64,000 bases of DNA, taken from contig NZ_CALSBP010000002.1 in NCBI RefSeq assembly GCF_943373825.1, positions 3,151,501-3,215,500 of the forward strand, in the 5' to 3' direction. This document shows positions 55,201 to 64,000 of the stretch, piece after piece. The notes below the pieces were generated by a model, which saw nothing but the letters and a program-made list of their open reading frames with translations, did no database searches and was not told the DNA's origin. This stretch comes from Aquimarina spinulae. GTDB taxonomy: Bacteria > Bacteroidota > Bacteroidia > Flavobacteriales > Flavobacteriaceae. A program made the position numbers and the translations under genes. Within the stretch, counting starts at the first letter, position 1, and each line of letters begins with the position of its first letter.

Positions 55201-58200
55201 ATTAAGGCAAAAGAAACAGGGGCGAATCAGAATATACATAGTGATAAGCCATACCAAACCGGTGATATAGCTATCGTTGGGATAGCCGGCCGTTATCCTA
55301 AGGCCAAAAACATGAACGAATTCTGGAATAACCTAACTCAAGGAAAAGATTGTGTCGAGGATATACCTGATGTTCGTTTTGGGCAACGCCTTCATAATAA
55401 GTTTTCAGAAAAATATCGAGGAGGTTTTATCGATGATATTGATAAATTTGATTCACTTTTTTTTAATATCTCTCCCAGAGAAGCTGAATATCTGGATCCT
55501 CAAGAAAGACTTTTTCTTGAAGTGGCCTGGGAAGCAATCGAAGACGCTGGTTATTACCCAGAAACATTAGTAGATGACAATGCTTCCCGAAATATAGGGG
55601 TTTATGTAGGAGCTGTGTGGACACTTTATCAGGTAATCGGTACAGAAGAAAAGCTGCAAGGGAATTTTGTTAGCCCCAGTTCACATTTATGGGGTATTGC
55701 TAATCGGGTATCGTACGCTTTTAACCTTTCTGGCCCGAGTTTACCTATAGACACAGCTTGTTCCTCAAGTTTAAGTGCATTATATCTAGCTTGTGAAGCA
55801 ATCTATAAAGGAGAATGCTCTGGTGCCATTGTAGGAGGAGTTAATCTTGACGTGCATCAAAGTAAAATAGACATTAATAAAAGTGGGGGAGCACTTTCGG
55901 CAGATGGCGTATGTCGTACCTTTGGTAAAGGTGCTAATGGCTATGTAGCTGGCGAGGGCGTAGGTGCAGTTTATATTAAACCTCTTGATAAAGCAGTAAA
56001 AGACGGAGATCATGTGTATGGAGTGATTAAAGGTATTGCCGTTAATCACGGAGGAAAAACAAGTGGATTTATGGTACCTAGCCCTAAATCACAGGCAAAA
56101 GTAGTTACTACCGCATTAGAAAATGCTAAGATCGACGCACGAAGCATTGGTTATATCGAAGCACACGGAACAGGAACCGAACTTGGTGATCCTATCGAGA
56201 TTTCTGGTTTAACTACAGCTTTTCAGGAATATAATGTAGATAAACAAGAATGCTCTATAGGTTCGGTAAAAACCAATATCGGACACCTTGAAGCCGCAGC
56301 TGGTATTGTAGGATTACACAAGGTACTCTTGCAAATGAAATATAGAAAACTAGTACCTTCTTTGCATTCTTCTGAGTTAAACCCTTTTATCGATTTTGAA
56401 AATTCTCCATTTTATGTCGAGCAAAAGATTAAAGAATGGAAACCTAAGACAATTGAAGGTGTTCAGTACCCGCTTCGAGCTGGTATTAGTTCTTTTGGAG
56501 CTGGTGGAGCGAATGCACATGTTATCATTGAAGAATATGTAACTCCGATTGAAGAAGAAAAAACACCATCTTCAAAGTATAAGGAATATATCTTTCCGCT
56601 TTCGGCTAGAAATGAAGATCAACTTCAGAAAACAGCAACTCGTTTGTGTGCATTCCTTCAGGATGATTTGTCTGCAGAAAAACTACTTGCTTGTAAAGAT
56701 ATTGCGCATACTTTACAAATAGGAAGAAAATCTTTTGATCATCGCCTGGTTATAATTGCAAAAACGAAGAAAGAACTGGTTCAAAAACTTACTTTATTTA
56801 TTGATGGTAAGCAAGATAATGCGATGCTTGTCGGAGAGGTAAAAAGTAGCCAAAATATTACACGTTTATTAAACCGTAAAGAAAAAGAAGAATTTATTAA
56901 ATTCCTGTCACAGAGTGGAGATCTAAGTAAGCTAGCACAACTCTGGAGTGTTGGATTTCTTGCAGATTGGCAAGGAGTACAAAACCTAGAAGCAGGAGCG
57001 AAGATTTCTTTACCAACGTATCCTTTTGCAGATAAAAGACACTGGATTTCTGATATTTCAAAATCATCCAACCTTAGCTTGCATTCAACTACTGCTCTTC
57101 ATCCATTAATCGATTCTAATGAATCAACATTCGAAAGACAGGTTTTCAAAAAAACCTTTCACGATAAGGATTTCTTTATATACGATCACTTGGTATCTGA
57201 AATTCCTACTCTACCCGGTGTTGCTTATCTGGATTTTGCACGTAAAGCAGGAGAGTTGGCAACCGGAAGAAAGGTTCAAATAATTAAAAATATTCTCTGG
57301 TTAAGTCCACTCACTGTAGTTGATTCGGCCCCCAGAGAGGTGTGTATAGAATTAAAACCTAACGGAGGGTTAGTACATTTTGAAGTATTTAGTGAAGAAG
57401 AGAATAATACAAAACAAATATATTCGCAAGGAAAACTTATATATGCAACTCATCAGGAATTAACTGCAGAACCCGAATATATTGATTTAGAAGAGATTCG
57501 TACAAGATGTGCAAAAGTTACCCATGGAAAGGAAGCGTATCCACTTTTTAAATCATTAGGACTAGATTTAGGACCTAGTTTTCAAGTGCTTCAGGATATT
57601 TTCAAAAACGATGATGAAATATTGGGTGAGCTTCTTATTCCGGAAATCCGAAACAATGATTTTAATGATTACTTGCTCCATCCTTCGCTTGTAGATGGTT
57701 CTTTTCAGGCAGGTATGGCAGCACAACTAGGAGCGCAAACAGGTGAAATGTTCGTACCCTATTCAATCGGTGAAGTCGAAGTTTTACAACCGCTGAAACC
57801 AAAATGTTTTAGTTATGTCAAAAAAGTAGATGATCCAGGATCAAAGGTTTCCAAAGTGAATGTTTTTATTGTGGATGAGGACGGAATGATACTTGTAAAA
57901 ATCAGAGAATCTATAGGAGTTCCACTGGTTAGTGTTCACGAAAAACCAGATCAAATTAAAGAAGAAGAGGAATATTCAAAATTATATTACTCTCATGAAT
58001 GGGAGAAATCTCCTTTAGAACAAGAAAAAGTATTAGCTAATGAATCAGGGTCTATTTTACTTTTTAGCCCAGATGAAAAACTCCAAAAAGTTTATAAGGA
58101 TCGTTATAAAAAGGATGCAGATATTATACTGATCGAACCTGGAGATAGGTATAAGAAATTTGGAAACCATAGATATAAGGTCAATCCGAAAAATCCAGCA

Positions 58201-61200
58201 GATTTTAAGAAGCTTTTTGAAGCTTTGAATACAAATATCATCAAAAAAATATGCTTTGCCTGGCCGATAGGTGATGAGTTAAAAGACGATGACGAATATA
58301 ACGAAGGTTTTATCGAGAAATCTTTTGATAATGGAATTTATTCATTCCTTATTCTCTGCCAATCTTTGATAGAGCAAAAACTAGACAATGTTCAATTATT
58401 ATATCTGTATTTGGGGCAAATAGATGCTACCCAACCACATCATGAAGCGATAAATGGCTTTGCTAAAACCCTTCAGATGGAGCATCCAAAATTGTATTGC
58501 AGGATTCTAGAAATCCAGCAATCAAAGAATTCTTATGATAAAATTCTGGATATAGCTTTAACCGAATTACATTCTGATAATTCTAACGAAATGACTATTC
58601 GTTATCGGGAAGAAGAACGTTATATCAGAAAAGTAAAAGAGTTTTCTTTACTTCAGGATAAAGATTCTGACACGATTGATAGTTTTGGGCTAAAAGAAAA
58701 CGGAGTATATATTATTACTGGTGGTGCAGGAGGATTGGGACTTATATTTGCAGAATATTTAGCAGCTCAATGTAAAGCACGGTTAGTACTTACCGGAAGA
58801 TCGAAACTCTCAGGTGAACGTAAAACCAAACTAGATAAATTAAGTGAAGCTGGTGCAGAAGTAATGTATATACCAGCAGATGTTTCGATATCTAAAGATG
58901 TAGAGAACCTGATTAAGGAGACCAAATCGAAGTTCGGAGAAATTAACGGAATTATTCATAGCGCTGGTGTTATAAGAGATTCATACATAAGGAATAAAAC
59001 ACGTGAAGAAATGGAAGCGGTTTTTGCTCCCAAAGTGTACGGAACGTTTTATTTGGATAGCGTAACCAAAGATGAAGATCTGGACTTTTTTGTAACGTTT
59101 TCATCTCTTGCAGCTGTCGGAGGAAATGCAGGGCAGTGTGATTATTCGTTCGCAAATCACTTTATGGATTCCTTTGCAGAGAAACGTAAATTCTTACAGG
59201 AAAAAGGAGAAAGATCAGGAGTGTCATTAAGCCTTAATTGGTCTTTATGGGCAGATGGTGGAATGAAGTTGGATGAACAAACTGAAATTTTCTTTAAAAA
59301 GAATCTGGGGATAAAACCTTTAAGTATCGAAACTGGCCTGGAAGCATTTGAAAAAGGCCTTCATACCAAAAAAGCACAATTTGTTGTATTAGAAGGAGTA
59401 CAGGAAAAAATAGAACGAGCCTGGGGTATTAAGGAGAAGGAAGCTCCAGAAGCTGGAACAACAGACACCGAAACTTCAACAGACTCCGAAGTACAGGTAG
59501 ATCAACAAGCAGATAAAGAATTATTTACAATGGTTCGTAATGCATTATCCGAAATTGTTATGGAGATGTTGAAACTGGATCCGGAAGATATTTCGTATGA
59601 TAAGATATTATTGGATTTAGGGTTTGATTCTATAGGTTTGACAACTTATGCAAACAGGATCAACGAACTTTATGAATTGGATATCACTCCGGTACTCTTT
59701 TTTGAATATCCATCAATTAAAGAAATAGCAACATTCCTCTCCAGAGAACATAAGAATGAAGTACAGAAAACTCATAAAGTTTCAGGAGGTGCTTCTTCCT
59801 CTGATACCAGGAAAGAAGTTAGTCAATCGACAAAAGGAAAAGAGCAACAACCAGATACGGAAAAAGGCATATATAGTATCAATAAAGGGTGGAATGCAAG
59901 TGCATTGGATCCACAATCTCAATCTTCAGGAGTAGAACTATCTACAGAAAGCCGTTTTATAGATCAACCGATTGCTATAGTGGGTATGAGTGGAGTTATG
60001 CCAGGGTCGGAAAACCTGGAAGAATTCTGGGAAAACCTAGAGAATGAAAAAAACTTAATCACTGTGATTCCTGAAGATCGATGGAATTGGGAGGATTACG
60101 ATGGAGACCCCTTTAGAGAGAAAAATAAAACCAATTCTAAATGGGGAGGTTTTATGAGTGACGTAGATAAATTCGATCCTTCATTTTTCGGTATTTCTCT
60201 TAGAGAAGCCGAAATGATGGATCCGCAACAGCGAATATTTTTAGAAACAGTATGGAAAGCTATTGAGGATTCGGGACATAAAGTTTCTGATCTATCGGGT
60301 ACCAAAACTGGACTATTTGTTGGAGTAGCAACAAGAGATTATGCCGATTCACTAGTAGATAATCAAATTCCGCTTGACGGATATACTGCCTCAGGAAACT
60401 CGCATTCTGTATTGGTTAACCGGGTTTCCTTCCTGTTAAATCTTCGAGGACCAAGTGCTCCGCTGGATACAGCGTGTTCCAGTTCTTTGATTGCAGTTCA
60501 TAGAGCAATAGAATCAATACATACTGGGAGTTCTGATATGGCTATAGTTGGGGGAGTACAGTTAATGCTTACACCCGCAGCTTATATATCATTTGGAATG
60601 GCAGGTATGTTAAGCGGCGATGGTAAGTGCAAAACCTTTGACAAGAGTGCAAATGGATATGTAAGAGGAGAAGGCTCAGGAGCTATATTTCTTAAGCCTC
60701 TGGATAAGGCAGAAGCCGATAGAGATCATATTTATGCCGTTATTAAAGCAACTACCGAAAATCACGGAGGGAAGGTTACCATGCTTACAGCACCTAATCC
60801 TGTAGCCCAAACTGATTTGCTTGTCGAAGCTTATGAAAAGGCTCATATTGACCCCTCGACAGTTGGATATATCGAATGCCACGGTACAGGTACCAGTTTG
60901 GGAGACCCTATTGAAATTCAGGCGTTGAATAAAACATTTTCAGAATTATATAAAAAACATGATAAAGTTCCTGCAAAAACTCCCCACTGTGGTTTGTCTT
61001 CGGTAAAAACTAATATCGGCCACCTGGAGACGGCAGCCGGAATAGCAGGAGTACTGAAAGTACTACTATCTCTTAAACATAAAAAAATACCAGCAACGCT
61101 TCACTTTGAAGAACTTAATCCATATATCAATCTTAAAGATAGCCCACTCTACATTGTAGATAAAACACAAAATTGGGAGGTTATAAAGGATGATCAGAAT

Positions 61201-62811
61201 AACACTCTACCAAGAAGAGCGGGAGTAAGCTCGTTTGGTTTTGGAGGCGCAAATTCACATATCGTTTTAGAAGAATATATTCAGGAAGAAGACCATTCAC
61301 AAGTTCAATCTGATGAACCACATATCATTGTACTTTCAGCAAAAACTGAAGATCGACTTAAAACATATGCTCAATTATTATATAACCACGTAAAAAAACA
61401 TAATATTAATCTTACTGATCTTGCTTTTACACTTCAGGTAGGAAGAGATGAGATGGATGAACGATTGGCACTGGTAGTACTTTCGATTGAAGAACTGAAA
61501 GAAAAACTTTCAGACTACCTAAGTCAAAAAGAAAATCTAGAAGATATTTTCTATGATAGAATTAAACAAAATAGTGCAGCTGTAATAGACTCCACAGAAA
61601 ATAATGACTTCTCAGAGAACCAGATAAATAAGTATATTAATGATAAGAATTATTCTAAGCTAGCCAAAGCTTGGGTAATGGGTATTGAGATAGACTGGGT
61701 ACAATTTTATGAACAAGTAAAGCCAAGACGTATTAGTTTGCCAACATATCCTTTTGCTCGTGAAAGATACTGGTTTAATTTGGCCGATAGTGAAAAATTG
61801 AAATCTGAAGGAGAATTTGAAAAACTTCATCCGTTGTTACATTATAACTCCTCTACACTAAGTCAGCAATGTTATACTTCTATTTTTAGTGGTAAAGAAT
61901 TTTTTGCAAAAGATTATAAGATACAACAGCAAGATGTAATGCCTTTTACTGCTTGTTTAGAAATGGCATATGTAGCAGTAAAAAATGCAATGCCAGATCT
62001 TAATGAATCTACATCTCTGGAATTACGAAATACTTCTTGGGTAGACCTGCTTGTACTTAAAGAAAGTAAAGAAGTCAATATATCTCTTTTTGAAAATGAT
62101 TATAAAGGAGTTGACTATGAAATTTATAGTACAGAAGGAGAAAAAGAAATAATTCATTGCCAGGGAGAAGTTGCCATGGGAGCAAATCAAACTTCAACAA
62201 AGATTGACATAGTACAACTTAAAACTCATTTTGCAACAGAACCATTGGATGCAGAAAAACTTTATCACATTTTAAAGCAAATGGATATGAGTTATGGTCC
62301 TTCTTTTAAAGGAATAAAAAACTTTTATAAAGGAGAAGATCAGATCCTTGCTCTATTAAGGTTACCAGAAACTATAGTAGACGATTATGAAAACTATACT
62401 CTTCATCCGAGTATGCTAGAGAGTTCGTTGCAATTGGCAATCGGTTTATTAACCGATCTGGATCCGAAATTAAAGCAACCCATATTACCTGTTGAAATAG
62501 GATCTATGAAGTTATTTTCTCCTTGCCAAAAAGAATTATATGCCTGGGTGCGATACTCAAAAGGAAGTAAACCAGAAGATGATATAGTGAATATAGATAT
62601 TGACCTCACGGATGTATCAGGAGAGATATGTATTAAAATAAAGTCTTTGTCATTCGATAACTCCTTACATAAGCAGTCTAGTAAAAATTCACATAAGGAT
62701 TTTGAAATATTAATAAATGCCATACAGAATTATGATTTAAACCAAACAGAATATACTGATACAGAAGATCACACTGTAAGTTTTGATAAATTATTAAAGG
62801 ATGTATACTAA
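52261..62811 (+). CDS. Giant trans-AT polyketide synthase with unusual loading region
   Basis: 3,516 residues. Domain order by sequence reading: ACP (about 10-80, Ser43 in GIDSFR); DUF2156/MprF-C-like domain (about 165-465, VNIKDFTLQGSKMRRLRY, then LMDLEFYPKGMPLGGLEFAI); tryptophanase-like PLP lyase (about 520-915: GRTAERAF, Asp709 and Arg712 in FDTTRIVENALF, Schiff-base Lys752 aligned with TnaA Lys270); KS1 (about 1002-1428, Cys1167 in DTACSSSL, EAHGTGT, NIGHLEAAAG); a docking-type linker; DH1 (about 1610-1890, His1643, Asp1812); KR (about 1930-2330, TGGAGGLG, Ser-Tyr-Asn set in FVTFSSLAAVGG and CDYSFANH); ACP2 (Ser2457); KS2 (about 2566-3008, Cys2739); DH2 (about 3190-3480) with Tyr3219 and Glu3387 in place of the catalytic His and Asp. 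No acyltransferase is present, so malonyl units must come from a free-standing AT. It ends without an ACP, so module 2 continues on the next protein. Confidence 0.92.
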   Translation: MIDKEILLESTECYLKSLISEFTQISIGDNCISTPFQELGIDSFRILQIIKKLEEEFGTLPKTLLFENFNIGDLSYYFVDKYEEVLREKFKKEKKDSDRAVHSNEESLNSIEKTAKTIDNQSDISTRKTSILILEKETNKHPELLKLVEKLFNQYKNEGSASRGTRNIAPNLFIGAEKKGYFNYSRYKDIILVYSYTGAKDYLSVITEEIYQYCINNNFELNLFTVDQVESIGGVLFTTTPFGVLSRVNIKDFTLQGSKMRRLRYQVSKFERAGKCRTEEYQNGSDKKVDKNITRIIDEWCAPRTMVNPLIHIVKEEILSGNLSAEHRLFLTYLDDALQNVILISKLSSEENGYLMDLEFYPKGMPLGGLEFAIVEIIKILKTEEHSTLSLGGTYGCKLNSSSNADPELDKTLDYLRGQNIFNDEGNLQFKNKFRPEHNTVFLSRPVGSNPDNVTDIIMMIADPMKMQTSDEENHTFTKLYKQTATIEPKTGKQDTSNANGEFNQVKENQQEEKHTVVIEGEERSVMLSDYGYNPLNIPDDQVTFDLKTDSWAQLELPAIQNQLGFLYTQLQQPVDLVESLRSIFPFSYFTLTTAGRTAERAFCKSWPKKGKVLQNLLFPTMIFNQIENGFKPIELPHPEVYKLDSEDQYKGNLNWEALKKQVKEDTESIAFVFIEMNDNAAGGAPVSLQHLKQVKAFLSEYAIPLVFDTTRIVENALFILEHENEFTGKNVWDVVREMISYADAIIASLAKNFCVDKGGLIGTNDVELYNKIQNFIQEESIGLDVIDKKVIALSFHNRNKIETKVRNRLQSVRTIWRILKQQEIPVVQPALGHCILIDVKQIPEFKLFEYPVASFVSWLYLNTGIRAGAHNVGMQKDTEINNLVRLAIPVGLKQEKIEEIGNRLIKAFKKKINISEILPKDNQSEIFGNIHTNFKLKKYHNTSGEVVSKTLNSETSSINNDTNTSVAESKRKSTQIDSDIKAKETGANQNIHSDKPYQTGDIAIVGIAGRYPKAKNMNEFWNNLTQGKDCVEDIPDVRFGQRLHNKFSEKYRGGFIDDIDKFDSLFFNISPREAEYLDPQERLFLEVAWEAIEDAGYYPETLVDDNASRNIGVYVGAVWTLYQVIGTEEKLQGNFVSPSSHLWGIANRVSYAFNLSGPSLPIDTACSSSLSALYLACEAIYKGECSGAIVGGVNLDVHQSKIDINKSGGALSADGVCRTFGKGANGYVAGEGVGAVYIKPLDKAVKDGDHVYGVIKGIAVNHGGKTSGFMVPSPKSQAKVVTTALENAKIDARSIGYIEAHGTGTELGDPIEISGLTTAFQEYNVDKQECSIGSVKTNIGHLEAAAGIVGLHKVLLQMKYRKLVPSLHSSELNPFIDFENSPFYVEQKIKEWKPKTIEGVQYPLRAGISSFGAGGANAHVIIEEYVTPIEEEKTPSSKYKEYIFPLSARNEDQLQKTATRLCAFLQDDLSAEKLLACKDIAHTLQIGRKSFDHRLVIIAKTKKELVQKLTLFIDGKQDNAMLVGEVKSSQNITRLLNRKEKEEFIKFLSQSGDLSKLAQLWSVGFLADWQGVQNLEAGAKISLPTYPFADKRHWISDISKSSNLSLHSTTALHPLIDSNESTFERQVFKKTFHDKDFFIYDHLVSEIPTLPGVAYLDFARKAGELATGRKVQIIKNILWLSPLTVVDSAPREVCIELKPNGGLVHFEVFSEEENNTKQIYSQGKLIYATHQELTAEPEYIDLEEIRTRCAKVTHGKEAYPLFKSLGLDLGPSFQVLQDIFKNDDEILGELLIPEIRNNDFNDYLLHPSLVDGSFQAGMAAQLGAQTGEMFVPYSIGEVEVLQPLKPKCFSYVKKVDDPGSKVSKVNVFIVDEDGMILVKIRESIGVPLVSVHEKPDQIKEEEEYSKLYYSHEWEKSPLEQEKVLANESGSILLFSPDEKLQKVYKDRYKKDADIILIEPGDRYKKFGNHRYKVNPKNPADFKKLFEALNTNIIKKICFAWPIGDELKDDDEYNEGFIEKSFDNGIYSFLILCQSLIEQKLDNVQLLYLYLGQIDATQPHHEAINGFAKTLQMEHPKLYCRILEIQQSKNSYDKILDIALTELHSDNSNEMTIRYREEERYIRKVKEFSLLQDKDSDTIDSFGLKENGVYIITGGAGGLGLIFAEYLAAQCKARLVLTGRSKLSGERKTKLDKLSEAGAEVMYIPADVSISKDVENLIKETKSKFGEINGIIHSAGVIRDSYIRNKTREEMEAVFAPKVYGTFYLDSVTKDEDLDFFVTFSSLAAVGGNAGQCDYSFANHFMDSFAEKRKFLQEKGERSGVSLSLNWSLWADGGMKLDEQTEIFFKKNLGIKPLSIETGLEAFEKGLHTKKAQFVVLEGVQEKIERAWGIKEKEAPEAGTTDTETSTDSEVQVDQQADKELFTMVRNALSEIVMEMLKLDPEDISYDKILLDLGFDSIGLTTYANRINELYELDITPVLFFEYPSIKEIATFLSREHKNEVQKTHKVSGGASSSDTRKEVSQSTKGKEQQPDTEKGIYSINKGWNASALDPQSQSSGVELSTESRFIDQPIAIVGMSGVMPGSENLEEFWENLENEKNLITVIPEDRWNWEDYDGDPFREKNKTNSKWGGFMSDVDKFDPSFFGISLREAEMMDPQQRIFLETVWKAIEDSGHKVSDLSGTKTGLFVGVATRDYADSLVDNQIPLDGYTASGNSHSVLVNRVSFLLNLRGPSAPLDTACSSSLIAVHRAIESIHTGSSDMAIVGGVQLMLTPAAYISFGMAGMLSGDGKCKTFDKSANGYVRGEGSGAIFLKPLDKAEADRDHIYAVIKATTENHGGKVTMLTAPNPVAQTDLLVEAYEKAHIDPSTVGYIECHGTGTSLGDPIEIQALNKTFSELYKKHDKVPAKTPHCGLSSVKTNIGHLETAAGIAGVLKVLLSLKHKKIPATLHFEELNPYINLKDSPLYIVDKTQNWEVIKDDQNNTLPRRAGVSSFGFGGANSHIVLEEYIQEEDHSQVQSDEPHIIVLSAKTEDRLKTYAQLLYNHVKKHNINLTDLAFTLQVGRDEMDERLALVVLSIEELKEKLSDYLSQKENLEDIFYDRIKQNSAAVIDSTENNDFSENQINKYINDKNYSKLAKAWVMGIEIDWVQFYEQVKPRRISLPTYPFARERYWFNLADSEKLKSEGEFEKLHPLLHYNSSTLSQQCYTSIFSGKEFFAKDYKIQQQDVMPFTACLEMAYVAVKNAMPDLNESTSLELRNTSWVDLLVLKESKEVNISLFENDYKGVDYEIYSTEGEKEIIHCQGEVAMGANQTSTKIDIVQLKTHFATEPLDAEKLYHILKQMDMSYGPSFKGIKNFYKGEDQILALLRLPETIVDDYENYTLHPSMLESSLQLAIGLLTDLDPKLKQPILPVEIGSMKLFSPCQKELYAWVRYSKGSKPEDDIVNIDIDLTDVSGEICIKIKSLSFDNSLHKQSSKNSHKDFEILINAIQNYDLNQTEYTDTEDHTVSFDKLLKDVY

Positions 62812-62826
62812 AGGAAAGATAAGGTC

Positions 62827-64000
62827 ATGATAGCAATCGACGATATATTGGAAAAAATTGTTTCAAAGGAAATAGAGAAGAAAGAAGCTTTAAGATTCTT
62901 TGAAGAATTACCCGAAAAAGAGAAAAGTTATTTGGTTTCTAAACTAAAAACGCATTTATCAAATAATGCTAACTCGGTTGAGAATAACTTTTCTGAAAAA
63001 AAAGATAATACACTTAAAGCAGTGACCGAGCTTCAGTTAAATGAAGAACATAAGGGATTCATTGATCAAATGGCTCAGAAACTGGAAAAAGTTGCATCAA
63101 AATCCAAAGAAAATGCATCTAAGTGCCAGGAGTATTTTGTAGATCAAAGAAGAACCGGAGGATTAAAAAAAGCGTTAAAACGCTTACAATTTCATCTAAC
63201 GTATAGCAAAGGTGATGGGGCATATCTTTATGATATTGATGGTAATAAATATATTGATATCGCTAGTGATAATGGAGTTAACTTATTTGGTCATCAACCA
63301 GACTTTATAAAAGAAGCTATCTCAAAGCGGTTGGATAAAGGGTATCCTTTGGTAGGGTATACAGAAGAGCTTTCTCAGGCAACCAAACTTTTTAGTGAAC
63401 TCACGGGCCATGAAAGAGTGCTCTTTACACAATCTGGTACAGAGGCAGTTATGTGGGCAGTAAGAATTGCTCGCGCAGCTACTCAAAAGAAAAAAATAGT
63501 AATTTTTGAAGGAGCGTATCATGGATTATCTGATACAGTACTTGCAGCCAAAGATCAGTTTGGTAATAGCATAGCAATGGGACTGGGAATGATCCAGGAA
63601 TTTGCCGATGAGCTTATTGTACTGGATTATGGAAATATGGATGACCTGAGTATCATTGAAGATAGAGCAGATGAGATTGCTGGGATTTTGGTAGAACCAG
63701 TACAATCTAGAAACCCGAATAATCAACCTGTTGAATTCTTGAAAGAAGTGCGTAAGCTAACACTCGAAAAGAATATCCTGTTGATTATGGATGAAATGAT
63801 CACCGGATTTAGGGCTTCTAGTAGTGGAGTACAGGGGCTTTGGAAGATTAAAGGAGACCTTGCTACCTATGGAAAAATCCCTGCAGGAGGAATGCCTTCG
63901 GGAATGATTGCCGGGCTTACCAAATACATGAATTATGTAGACGGAGGAACATTTGACTATGATGATGAATCGATGCCCAGTGTTAAAAAAGCACTTATGG
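62827..64000 (+). CDS. Polyketide synthase with N-terminal class III aminotransferase domain (partial)
   Basis: The frame opens at the ATG at 62827, 15 bp after the previous stop, and runs past the end of the window (391 codons visible). Residues 1-70 are a helical docking-like region (DDILEKIVSKEIEKKEALRFF). From about 130 a class III aminotransferase follows: FTQSGTEAVMWAVRIA, EGAYHG, LVEPVQSRNP, IMDEMITGFR and the lysine region YGKIPAGGMPSGM. PKS-embedded aminotransferases of this type (as in mycosubtilin and iturin) put an amino group on the beta carbon of a carrier-bound beta-keto chain. It follows a KS-DH protein with no ACP, so the ACP for module 2 is expected further downstream. Confidence 0.9.
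   Translation, partial: MIAIDDILEKIVSKEIEKKEALRFFEELPEKEKSYLVSKLKTHLSNNANSVENNFSEKKDNTLKAVTELQLNEEHKGFIDQMAQKLEKVASKSKENASKCQEYFVDQRRTGGLKKALKRLQFHLTYSKGDGAYLYDIDGNKYIDIASDNGVNLFGHQPDFIKEAISKRLDKGYPLVGYTEELSQATKLFSELTGHERVLFTQSGTEAVMWAVRIARAATQKKKIVIFEGAYHGLSDTVLAAKDQFGNSIAMGLGMIQEFADELIVLDYGNMDDLSIIEDRADEIAGILVEPVQSRNPNNQPVEFLKEVRKLTLEKNILLIMDEMITGFRASSSGVQGLWKIKGDLATYGKIPAGGMPSGMIAGLTKYMNYVDGGTFDYDDESMPSVKKALM

Noticed and set aside
56540..57080. An acyltransferase domain between KS1 and DH1.
   Set aside because: The segment has no GHSxG motif and is about 180 residues; it matches the KS-to-DH docking or linker region of trans-AT systems.

Overview
The window looks like chromosomal DNA of an AT-rich marine member of the Flavobacteriaceae (Bacteroidota). 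The signs are type IX secretion (T9SS) C-terminal sorting domains, TAnnTTTG-type -7 promoter boxes, Bacteroidota-restricted families (DUF4286, DUF4199, DUF2807), a flavobacterial prs-rplY-pth-ribF gene order and little use of Shine-Dalgarno sequences. The gene content and the large polyketide locus would fit a genus such as Aquimarina, but that is inference.

Layout. 1-5.2 kb: the tail of an unknown gene, mfd and a class V aminotransferase-fold gene. 5.2-8.1 kb: gene-poor, with a LamG surface protein and a TerB-like gene. 8.1-11.3 kb (minus strand): a tight operon of coiled-coil protein, roadblock/longin-like protein, Ras-like GTPase and hybrid histidine kinase, read as a switch module. 11.5-17.7 kb: fbp, a SSAT-like acetyltransferase, lysC, an OlsF-like double acyltransferase and mscS. 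17.9-19.8 kb: an arsenic operon (arsR, DUF6428-like, ArsN1-like acetyltransferase, arsC) with a palindromic ArsR-type operator. 19.8-24.4 kb: small membrane and enzyme genes. 24.6-36.0 kb: surface genes, including a YadA-head-like T9SS protein, a TPR-LuxR regulator and a 2,011-residue leucine-rich-repeat T9SS protein built from six large modules. 36.3-49.7 kb (minus strand): housekeeping block with a thioesterase, mgtE, rsmA, DUF4286, TPR protein, serS, TPR histidine kinase, HTTM protein, ribF, pth, rplY (bL25) and prs. tRNA-Leu(CAA) follows.

50.5-64.0 kb is the most unusual part: the left end of a trans-AT polyketide synthase cluster. A NusG/LoaP-type antiterminator gene lies behind a tandem array of ~188-bp repeats, three of which carry a truncated copy of the antiterminator's own first ten codons. 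It is followed by a 3,516-residue PKS whose loading region is ACP, then a DUF2156/MprF-C-like domain, then a tryptophanase-like PLP lyase. After that come KS-DH-KR-ACP and KS-inactive DH, and a second PKS protein beginning with a class III aminotransferase domain that runs off the window. No acyltransferase domain is present in the visible PKS.

A family of hairpin repeats whose stem sequences differ between copies but remain self-complementary is scattered in the intergenic regions.
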